Positions 6,411 to 12,200 of a stretch of 12,200 bases of DNA are shown piece after piece (position 1 is the first letter of the stretch; each line of letters opens with the position of its first letter). The notes under the pieces were generated by a model, which was not told where the DNA came from, made no database searches, and saw only the letters and a list, made by a program, of their open reading frames with translations. The DNA is from JAXDLH01 sp034666705 (lineage in GTDB: Bacteria > Chloroflexota > UBA6077 > SHYK01): positions 1-12,200 of the forward strand of contig JAXDLH010000236.1 in NCBI GenBank assembly GCA_034666705.1. The letters run 5' to 3'. Made by a program: the position numbers and the translations under genes.

Positions 6411-7649
6411 GTGGCCCCCACCGCGCGCCGCGGCCAGGGCCGGTCGGGTCCACCCGGATGGCGTATCGCGCCGCTCCTCGTGGGGCTGGTACTGTGCGTC
6501 GCGTCCTGCGGCTCCTCCGCTGGGGGTTCTGACTCCGCGACGGCGCCATCGCTCGGCGGGTCGGCCACGCCGAACCTGGCAGCAACCGAGACGCCGGCCG
6601 TGGTGCCCACCGGGACGCCCACGTCGGCCCTTCCCACGCGCGATTTCGACGGCCTCGTGCAAGGAGATGGGGATCAAGTCCTCGTCCGTGGCACGCCCGA
6701 CGCGAGTGGCCTCGCCATCGGCGCGTGCGCTGATGGCGCGCGCCTGCACGTCGACGAGCGGACTGCCAATGGGCTCTGGTTCGCCCTGGCGTGGGACCCC
6801 GGCAGCCCGCCGGCTCGCTGCTACGCATTCGCCGGCCACGAGCGTGATCCGCGCACCACCGCCTACGTCGGAGCGGCGCTCGTGACCCCGCTGCAGCCCC
6901 CGCCCACGCAGTTGGCACCCGCATCGGCTCTCGCGACGCCGGCGGATGCGGCGACGACTGCGGGCGGTCCGTCGCCGACGACCGGCACCCCCGTCGACCG
7001 CACGAGCACGCCAACGGAGCGGCCGACCCCGACCGCCGGTCCCCCCCGCACCCCGACGCCGGTCCCGCCGCCATATAGCCTTGGGGCGGAGGGCCCGCCA
7101 AGCTGCGCCCCTACGGCGGATGGGCAGTTTCTGATCCGCTGGACGGTGACCGAAGCGAACGGACAGGCCCTCGCCGGCATGTCAATCACCGTCACCGGTC
7201 CGAACGGGCAGGCGGTGCCCGCCGTCGTGCGCGCGGGTGCTGCTCCGGGGAGCGAGGTGGGTACGGCATTGGTTAGCGCGGCGGGCAGCTACCAGCTACG
7301 GGCAGCGATGCCGAGCCACGATGGCGGCACCGCCACTGAGGAGGCGGTGGTCGCGTGCATTGCGGCGGTGCCGCCCGCGCCCAGCCCGCCTGCCGCAGGA
7401 ACCACGCCGTCTGGGCTACCTGCGGTGGTAGGGACCCCATCGACTGGTGAGCTCCCGACGACGCCAACGGACCCGCCGGCGGGGCAAACCGCGCCGGCGC
7501 CGGCCGCCAGCCTGCCGCAGCCCGCCCGTACCGCGACACCGTCACCGGCTGGAACGGCGGCCATTCCACCATGCGCGCCTGCGCAATCACCCGCATCTTG
7601 CCCAACCGAGGTGGTGGATTTTCGTTACACTGGGACGCAAATCTCGTAA
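6411..7649 (+). CDS. Lipoprotein with SH3-like segment, Thr/Pro linkers and Ig-like domain
   Basis: About 412 residues from a GTG at 6411. This start has no good ribosome binding site and is uncertain; an in-frame ATG at 6312 would overlap the transpeptidase gene. A basic N-terminus, a hydrophobic stretch and the lipobox V-A-S-C33 mark it as a lipid-anchored exported protein. After a Thr/Pro/Ser-rich linker, residues about 80-145 (D-F-D-G-L-V-Q-G-D-G ... Y-A-F-A-G-H) look SH3-like. A second Pro/Thr linker leads to a beta-sandwich-like part (about 225-315: I-R-W-T-V-T-E-A-N-G-Q-A-L-A-G-M, G-S-Y-Q-L-R-A), similar to bacterial Ig or carboxypeptidase-regulatory-like folds. A long Pro/Ala/Thr tail follows, ending near a short Cys-containing segment. 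No catalytic motif is visible. It lies between a cell-wall transpeptidase and an exported isochorismatase-like protein, so a cell-surface role is likely. I recognise no named family. Confidence 0.75.
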   Translation: MAPTARRGQGRSGPPGWRIAPLLVGLVLCVASCGSSAGGSDSATAPSLGGSATPNLAATETPAVVPTGTPTSALPTRDFDGLVQGDGDQVLVRGTPDASGLAIGACADGARLHVDERTANGLWFALAWDPGSPPARCYAFAGHERDPRTTAYVGAALVTPLQPPPTQLAPASALATPADAATTAGGPSPTTGTPVDRTSTPTERPTPTAGPPRTPTPVPPPYSLGAEGPPSCAPTADGQFLIRWTVTEANGQALAGMSITVTGPNGQAVPAVVRAGAAPGSEVGTALVSAAGSYQLRAAMPSHDGGTATEEAVVACIAAVPPAPSPPAAGTTPSGLPAVVGTPSTGELPTTPTDPPAGQTAPAPAASLPQPARTATPSPAGTAAIPPCAPAQSPASCPTEVVDFRYTGTQIS

Positions 7650-7661
7650 GGAGGTACGCCG

Positions 7662-8273
7662 GTGCACCGTGCCATGGTGACACTCGTCGTTCTGGCAGCC
7701 GTCCTCCCCCTCGGCGCCCCCGTGCTCGCTCAGGAGATCCCGCCGATTCCTGATCCCGTCGCCATCTCCGTAGATCGCGACACGACCGCATTGCTCTTGC
7801 TCGATTTCTCGCCGACGAACTGCCCGACCAGGCCGACGTGCGTCGAGTCGCTTCCGGCAGTGGCCGGCCTGCTGGATTGGGCACGGTCAGAGGGGCTGTT
7901 CGTCGTCCATTCGGGCGCAGCGCAACTGCCAGAGGTCGCTCCGCTGCCGGATGAGCCGGTGATGCTTGGCGGCGGCCCGGACAAGTTCTTGAACAACAAT
8001 TTGGACGACATCCTGCGCGAGCGAGGGATCCAGACCCTCATCATCACCGGAACTGCCTCGAATGGCGCCGTACTGTACACCTCGTTCGAGGCCGCCGCTC
8101 GCGGCTATACGGTTGCTGTGGTAGAGGACTGCATCTCTGGGACAAGGCCATTTGATACGATCCTGACCCGCTATCAGTTGCTCAACGGGCCTGGTACCGC
8201 CAACCCGACCAACGAGCCGCTGCGGGAAAGGGCGGTCACCCTCACTCGCTCTGATCTGATCTCACTGCGGTAG
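7662..8273 (+). CDS. Exported isochorismatase-fold protein lacking the catalytic Cys
   Basis: A 203-residue protein of the cysteine-hydrolase (isochorismatase) superfamily with an N-terminal signal peptide, likely cleaved after V-L-A23. The start is GTG at 7662: a strong AAGGAGG (7648-7654) overlaps the stop codon (7647-7649) of the lipoprotein gene, implying translational coupling. Family landmarks are present: L-L-L-L-D48 for the catalytic Asp, K108 before F-L-N-N-N-L-D-D-I-L, G-I-Q-T-L-I-I-T-G-T, and A-A-R-G-Y-T-V-A-V-V-E-D-C. At the position where members have the nucleophilic Cys (usually N-x-C-V), this protein reads N-G-A136-V. The Asp and Lys therefore remain but the Cys is Ala. Cys 53 and Cys 60 or so near the front, and the Cys of E-D-C, are not in the active-site position. 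It is probably a non-hydrolytic or altered member; its ligand is unknown. Both export and the missing nucleophile are unusual for the family. Confidence 0.85.
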   Translation: MHRAMVTLVVLAAVLPLGAPVLAQEIPPIPDPVAISVDRDTTALLLLDFSPTNCPTRPTCVESLPAVAGLLDWARSEGLFVVHSGAAQLPEVAPLPDEPVMLGGGPDKFLNNNLDDILRERGIQTLIITGTASNGAVLYTSFEAAARGYTVAVVEDCISGTRPFDTILTRYQLLNGPGTANPTNEPLRERAVTLTRSDLISLR

Positions 8274-8303
8274 TCTGGTGCGACAAGCGAAACGAAATGA
8301 GGA

Positions 8304-8337
8304 AATTGCTGCTTGGCTTCAGGGCCCTTGAGCAATT
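8304..8337. repeat. Inverted repeat between the isochorismatase-like and LuxR-type genes
   Basis: AATTGCT at 8304-8310 is repeated inverted as AGCAATT at 8331-8337, separated by 20 bases that include the palindrome AGGGCCCT. It sits in the 91-base gap, about 27 bases before the start of the LuxR-type gene. It could be a weak hairpin or an operator, perhaps for that regulator. Seven-base arms are short enough that chance cannot be excluded. Confidence 0.3.
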
Positions 8338-8364
8338 GGTCCTGATGTTGAGGCTGGCCACATC

Positions 8365-9423
8365 ATGGATCAGGAAATTCGCTTCTGCACCACTGCGGAC
8401 GGGGCACGCCTCGCGTATGCAGTCTGCGGCACCGGCCCGCCGCTCGTGCTGCTGCCGGGCTGGGTCAGCCATCTCGAGCTGAATTGGCCACGGCTGCAGC
8501 CGCTGCTCGAGCCCCTGACACACCATTTCCAGCTCATCCGCTATGACAAGCGCGGTACCGGCCTCTCCGACCGGGCGATCGATGACTTCTCACTCGATGC
8601 CCGGCTCGCCGATTTCTCCTGCCTCATGGACCACCTTGGCCTCGCACGCTTCGCGATGTACGCGTCGTCCGCAGGCGGCCCGGTTGCCATGCGGTATGCA
8701 GCACTCCATCCCGAGCAGGTCGAGGCGCTGGTTCTCTACGGCACGTTCGCCCGCGGGGACGGAGTGGCGGGGAAGCCGCAGACGAGTGGGGCGCTCGCGG
8801 CACTGGTCCGCGCGGAGTGGGGGCTCGCCGCGACGGCGCTCACCGAGCTGTTCATCCCGGGTGCGTCGGGTGAAGAGCGGGAGTCGTTCGCCCGCGTGCA
8901 GCGTCTCTCGGCCGACGCCGAGGCGGCGGCGGCGCTGCTCGAGGCGACTGCCGTCGTCGACGTGCGGACGATGCTGCCCGGGATCGCGGCTCCCACCCTC
9001 GTGACCCATGCGCGGGGCGACCGCGCGGTGCCGTTCGAGTTTGGCCGGGAGGTGGCTGCGACGATCCCAATGGCCCGGCTCCTCGCGATCGAGAGTGATT
9101 GGCACGCGCTGGCGCCAGCGGACGAGCGCCAGCTCTGGGCCGCGGTGCTCGATTTCTTGCAGCACGCCAGGGCCGACGCGCATCCCGCCGGCGAGGTTGG
9201 CGCGAACGCGTTATGGCCGATGCTGACCAGCGGCCTCTCCGACCGCGAGGTTGAGGTGCTGCGGCTCATCGCCCGCGGCCGGACCAATCGGCAGATTGCG
9301 TCTGATCTCGTGATCAGCCTCCACACTGTCTCCCACCACGTCGGCAACATCCTGGCCAAGATCGGTGCGACCAACCGGACCGAGGCCGCGGCCTACGCGC
9401 ATCGCCTCGGCCTCCTCTCATAG
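8365..9423 (+). CDS. Alpha/beta-hydrolase fused to a LuxR-type helix-turn-helix
   Basis: A 352-residue fusion. Residues about 1-265 form an alpha/beta-hydrolase: G-x-G-P-P-L-V-L-L-P-G oxyanion region, Y-D-K-R-G-T-G-L-S-D, nucleophile elbow A-S-S102-A-G-G, acid D219 in G-D-R-A-V-P, and H247 in D-W-H-A. The first Gly of the usual G-x-S-x-G is Ala. Residues about 290-345 are a LuxR/NarL DNA-binding domain (G-L-S-D-R-E-V-E-V-L-R-L-I-A-R-G, T-N-R-Q-I-A, L-H-T-V-S-H-H-V-G-N-I-L-A-K-I-G). The likely role is a one-component transcription regulator in which the hydrolase fold senses or cleaves a small molecule. The order (hydrolase first, helix-turn-helix last) is known for this architecture in several bacterial groups. 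The ATG at 8365 is chosen because M-D-Q-E-I-R-F-C-T-T-x-D-G is the usual opening; the ribosome binding site is weak. The target genes are unknown, with the flanking genes possible. Confidence 0.9.
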   Translation: MDQEIRFCTTADGARLAYAVCGTGPPLVLLPGWVSHLELNWPRLQPLLEPLTHHFQLIRYDKRGTGLSDRAIDDFSLDARLADFSCLMDHLGLARFAMYASSAGGPVAMRYAALHPEQVEALVLYGTFARGDGVAGKPQTSGALAALVRAEWGLAATALTELFIPGASGEERESFARVQRLSADAEAAAALLEATAVVDVRTMLPGIAAPTLVTHARGDRAVPFEFGREVAATIPMARLLAIESDWHALAPADERQLWAAVLDFLQHARADAHPAGEVGANALWPMLTSGLSDREVEVLRLIARGRTNRQIASDLVISLHTVSHHVGNILAKIGATNRTEAAAYAHRLGLLS

Positions 9424-9557
9424 CTAATTTCTGCTATCGGGCGCACCGCAGCATCGTCAGAAACGGCACGTTTTCGCGATGACAAGTTTGCGATTCAGTG
9501 CGACACTGCTTCGAGTCGGCGCCACATCCCAACGGCTGCCGAGTTGTGGAGGAGCGC

Positions 9558-10625
9558 ATGATCGAGACGATTCGCGCCAACCGCGCACCGGCGCCAAAGC
9601 CCAAACCGGACGCGAGCACGCTTGGCTTCGGAGATGTGTTCACCGATCACATGCTCCTGGCCGACTACAGCCCTGAGCGTGGGTGGACGAACCCCCGCAT
9701 CGAGCCGTACGGGCCCCTCGTGCTCGACCCCGCCGCCGCCGTGCTCCACTACGGCCAGGGCGTCTTCGAAGGGCTCAAGGCATTTCGCGGCGTCGACGGC
9801 CAGGTGCGGCTCTTTCGCCCGCAGCAGCATCTCGCGCGGCTCAACCGGTCGGCCCACCGTCTCTGTATCCCACCGCTCGATCCGGAGCTGGCGCTCGCCT
9901 GGCTCGTCGACCTGGTCGGCCTCGAGCAAGATTGGGTCCCCGAGGGACCGGGCACGGCGCTGTATGTGCGACCAACGATCGTTGCGAGCGAGCCGTTCCT
10001 CGGCGTGCGACCGGCTGAAACCTACCTCTTCTTCGTGATCCTCTCGCCCGTGGGTACCTACCAACCGTCTGGAATACATTCGATGGCGATCAGGGTGGAG
10101 GAGCGCTATGCGCGGGCGGTCGCCGGCGGGGTCGGCGCCGCGAAGACCGGGGGCAACTACGCGGCGGGCCTGCTGGCTACGGAAGAGGCTCATGCGGCCG
10201 GCTTCTCGCAAGTGCTCTGGCTGGACGGCGCGTCCCGCCAGCTCGTCGACGAGGTGGGGATGATGAACATCATGCTGCGCATCGGCGATCAGGTGCTCAC
10301 CCCGTCGCTGAGCGACACCTTCCTCCCTGGGGTGACGCGCGATAGTGCCCTGACGCTGCTGCACGAATGGGGCGTCGACGTGGTCGAGCGGCCGATCGCC
10401 ATCGACGAAGTCGTAGAGGCCATCCGCCTTAGAACGCTGCGCGAGATGTGGGGCACCGGTACGGCGGCGGTCGTGGCCCCGGTCGGCGAGCTCGGCTACC
10501 GCGGTGAGCGCCACATCATCAACGGTGGCGAGATCGGCACGGTGACCCACCGCCTGTACGACGCGCTAATCGCCATCCAGCACGCCACAGTGCCCGATAC
10601 CCACGGCTGGACCGTGCCGATCTAG
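9558..10625 (+). CDS. ilvE: Branched-chain amino-acid aminotransferase
   Basis: A 355-residue PLP enzyme of fold type IV that transfers the amino group between glutamate and the 2-keto acids of Leu, Ile and Val, the last step of their synthesis and first of their breakdown. The ATG at 9558 has GGAGGAG just upstream (9548-9554); an earlier in-frame ATG at 9498 adds an unrelated stretch. Landmarks of the longer (eukaryotic-like) BCAT group are present: P-Y-G-P-L-V-L-D-P-A-A-A-V-L-H-Y-G-Q-G-V-F-E-G-L-K-A then R-L-F-R-P in the substrate region, the PLP lysine K196 in G-A-A-K-T-G-G-N-Y-A, Q-V-L-W-L-D-G, E-V-G-M-M-N-I, and the C-terminal G-T-G-T-A-A-V-V-A-P. The length is typical for the family. 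It stands apart from other synthesis genes for these amino acids in this window. The upstream gap (9424-9557) shows no clear leader peptide or T-box. Confidence 0.95.
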   Translation: MIETIRANRAPAPKPKPDASTLGFGDVFTDHMLLADYSPERGWTNPRIEPYGPLVLDPAAAVLHYGQGVFEGLKAFRGVDGQVRLFRPQQHLARLNRSAHRLCIPPLDPELALAWLVDLVGLEQDWVPEGPGTALYVRPTIVASEPFLGVRPAETYLFFVILSPVGTYQPSGIHSMAIRVEERYARAVAGGVGAAKTGGNYAAGLLATEEAHAAGFSQVLWLDGASRQLVDEVGMMNIMLRIGDQVLTPSLSDTFLPGVTRDSALTLLHEWGVDVVERPIAIDEVVEAIRLRTLREMWGTGTAAVVAPVGELGYRGERHIINGGEIGTVTHRLYDALIAIQHATVPDTHGWTVPI

Positions 10626-10792
10626 CGTCTACCGTGCAGAACAGAGCGACGCGGTCCCTGGAGGCGGATCATCCTTGGCCGCGCCTTCTCCGGCCCGGAT
10701 GCGGGGGCGCGCCAGGTGGCTAGTTGAGGGAACGAGATCAGCCTACGACCGTACCATCGTCGTGCGGTTGTTCGTATACCAGCTCCGTTGTC
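10626..10792. other. Convergent intergenic region between ilvE and the EpsI-like gene
   Basis: A 167-base gap where transcription from both sides should end. No strong hairpin with a T-run was found. A weak imperfect GC stem lies around 10679-10711 (CGCGCC / GGCGCG arms) and a five-base one around 10745-10763. No small gene or RNA was recognised. Confidence 0.4.
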
Positions 10793-11404
10793 TCACGCCG
10801 CGTACCAGGCGGCGAGTCGCGCTGCGAGCGTGTCGAGCAAGTGGGTAGCGTCGGTTGGTTCAACCGAGCTCGGGCTGTTGAGCGGTACGCCGATGCGCGC
10901 GAGGAAATAATCGTTGGGGTGGTCCAGGAGGGCGTCCGATTCCGCCAGCAGCCACGCCGACGCGCTATCGCCAAGTACACCACGTCGCTCGCCGAACGTG
11001 TAGAGGAGCAGCCAGGCCTCCGCGCCGCGCCGTACCACCCGCGCGCCCCCGTTGACCGGCCGGATGATCTCCGGTAGCGCCTCCTCCGAGGTGTAGCCCG
11101 CGCCCAGAAAGTCGCGATCCGGCCCCTTGCGGAACAGCGTCTTGGCCTGGGGCTGCGGCACTGTCCAGACCACGAGTTGCGCCATGCCGCCTCCGAGGCG
11201 GTTGTACGACCGTTGCAGGATCGCGCCGGGCTCGGGGTCGGTGAACGATTGCACCTGGAGGGCGCCAGGCGCCCAGTCCTCCACCTGGTACATCGTATCG
11301 TCCGTGGGCCAGCGAGCTACCGTCATTGGACCGGAGCGGCTCAGCGGCACCGCGAGCCCGAGGCCCACGGCCAACACCGCGAGTAAGGTCAGATAGCGGC
11401 CCAT
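10793..11404 (-). CDS. EpsI-like exosortase-associated protein
   Basis: A 203-residue protein starting at the ATG whose complement is 11402-11404 and ending at the stop at 10793-10795. The first 24 or so residues (M-G-R-Y-L-T-L-L-A-V-L-A-V...) form a signal or membrane anchor; the rest is soluble and probably outside. The pattern Y-N-R-L-G-G-G-M-A-Q-L-V-V-W, then G-A-G-Y, G-G-A-R-V-V-R-R, W-L-L-L-Y-T-F and a C-terminal L-D-T-L-A-A-R-L resembles EpsI/DUF3485 proteins, which commonly follow exosortase genes. It overlaps the upstream exosortase gene by 16 bases, so the two are translated from one mRNA. The ribosome binding site is weak. A longer minus-strand frame continues upstream to 12067, but that part is Arg/Pro-rich and antisense to the exosortase reading, so it is rejected. 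The family call rests on context and weak motif likeness. Confidence 0.7.
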   Translation of the reverse strand: MGRYLTLLAVLAVGLGLAVPLSRSGPMTVARWPTDDTMYQVEDWAPGALQVQSFTDPEPGAILQRSYNRLGGGMAQLVVWTVPQPQAKTLFRKGPDRDFLGAGYTSEEALPEIIRPVNGGARVVRRGAEAWLLLYTFGERRGVLGDSASAWLLAESDALLDHPNDYFLARIGVPLNSPSSVEPTDATHLLDTLAARLAAWYAA

Positions 11405-12198
11405 ACCCGGCACCCGACCAGCTTGCAGACTACCAGCAGCCCCCCGAGCGCGACGCCGAACAGGACCAGGCTCGAGGCACCGTGGAAGAAGCCGAGCGCC
11501 GCCTCCTCGCCGAACCACGTAGCAAAGAGCAATACCAGCGCCACGCGGGTGATATTGGCGACCACGACCAGCGGCGCCACACTCAGCAGCACGGCCACCC
11601 GTCCCGGCGGCGTTGCCGGCGCGAGATAGATCATGAGGCTCGTCAGTCCAAGGAGGGCCAGCAGCGAGCTCATGCCCGAGCACGCCTCGGCGACCACGAA
11701 CGAGAATTGGTCGGAGTGCAGCACCAGGTCGTCGCGCACGACGGCGAGGCCGAGCGTCCGGGAGACGCCCTCGGCGCCGATGGCTGTGATGTGCTGGAGG
11801 TCGAAGGCGATGGGGGCGATAAGGGTCTGTTGGAGGCCGAGCGCGAAGGCAAGGAAGCCGATGGGGAAGGCCAGCACCCGTCCCGCGCGCCAGCCCCACA
11901 GGTAGACGGCACAGCCCCAGAGGAGCAGTCCGACCGCCCAGGCCGCCGGGCAGCGCTCCGCCAGGCGCACACAGAGCAACAGCGCGCCGCGCGCGCCGAC
12001 CACGATCAGTAAGCCGGCTGTGGTGCCTTGCGCCATGGTTTGGCGCAGCAAGTCGCGTTGCCACCAAACCAGGAAGGCAGCGACCGCCGGCGCGGCGAAG
12101 CCGAAGCTCAGCCCGTCATCGCTCGCCCAGGCCCCGATCGCGTGCATCAATACCGGCCAGACTAGGAGACCCACGAGCAGCGCCACGCCCAGCCGCAC
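11389..12198 (-). CDS. Exosortase/archaeosortase family transpeptidase
   Basis: At least 269 residues with many membrane segments (for example 1-20, 32-46, 62-78, 86-103, 108-126, 176-195, 200-214, 219-229, 240-258). The conserved active-site trio of the family is present: C173 in E-A-C173-S-G-M-S-S, R218 in N-I-T-R218-V-A, and H239 in F-F-H239-G. These are known to recognise sorting tags such as PEP-CTERM and cleave or anchor exported proteins. The first in-frame start here is a GTG whose complement is 12196-12198, two bases from the window edge. No ribosome binding site can be seen, so the true start may lie outside. Its 3' end overlaps the next gene by 16 bases. The length already matches typical family members (about 270-300), so little if anything is missing. 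No protein in this window ends with a recognisable PEP-CTERM-like signal, so its substrates lie elsewhere. Confidence 0.9.
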   Translation of the reverse strand: MRLGVALLVGLLVWPVLMHAIGAWASDDGLSFGFAAPAVAAFLVWWQRDLLRQTMAQGTTAGLLIVVGARGALLLCVRLAERCPAAWAVGLLLWGCAVYLWGWRAGRVLAFPIGFLAFALGLQQTLIAPIAFDLQHITAIGAEGVSRTLGLAVVRDDLVLHSDQFSFVVAEACSGMSSLLALLGLTSLMIYLAPATPPGRVAVLLSVAPLVVVANITRVALVLLFATWFGEEAALGFFHGASSLVLFGVALGGLLVVCKLVGCRVWAAI

Positions 12199-12200
12199 CC

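Noticed and set aside
9495..10550. Minus-strand frame of 351 codons
   Set aside because: Antisense to ilvE, whose motifs are unmistakable.
11405..12067. Upstream extension of the EpsI-like frame
   Set aside because: Arg/Pro-rich shadow of the exosortase gene on the same strand in another frame.

Overview
The window is GC-rich bacterial chromosomal DNA. Five adjacent exported or membrane proteins carry long Thr/Pro (or Pro/Gln) low-complexity tails or linkers, several starts are GTG, and an exosortase gene is present. Together these suggest a Chloroflexota bacterium, perhaps of the Thermomicrobia/Sphaerobacter type. That placement is inferred from style only; there is no rRNA or marker gene to confirm it.

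Left part (1-4103, + strand): two tandem small genes encode paralogous 87- and 88-residue peptides, each with a C-x-H-x8-C-x2-C cluster and a conserved Asn/Ala/Ile-rich C-terminal half. Two strong GC hairpins follow, then a large PqqD-like/M50 membrane metalloprotease fusion, then an exported protein with a duplicated N-x-A-x-A...C-x-x-C...A-L-Q motif. The layout resembles a ribosomally made peptide locus: duplicated precursor-like genes, a read-through hairpin, a leader-binding-like domain fused to an intramembrane protease, and an exported partner. This is the most interesting part of the window. The functional reading is inference.

Middle part (4233-8273, + strand): a tandem NIPSNAP-domain protein, an exported L,D-transpeptidase with three SH3-like repeats ahead of a YkuD catalytic domain, a lipoprotein with an SH3-like segment and Thr/Pro linkers, and an exported isochorismatase-fold protein in which the usual catalytic Cys is Ala. 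The last two are tightly spaced; the ribosome binding site of the second overlaps the stop codon of the first. The transpeptidase and lipoprotein fit a cell-envelope theme.

Right part: an alpha/beta-hydrolase fused to a LuxR-type helix-turn-helix (8365-9423) and a branched-chain amino-acid aminotransferase (9558-10625), both on +. A 167-bp convergent gap separates these from a minus-strand pair: an exosortase-family transpeptidase (upstream, reaching the window edge) and a downstream EpsI-like exosortase-associated protein that overlaps it by 16 bases. No tRNA, rRNA, CRISPR array, insertion sequence or phage gene was seen. Every gap between genes is shorter than 300 bases.
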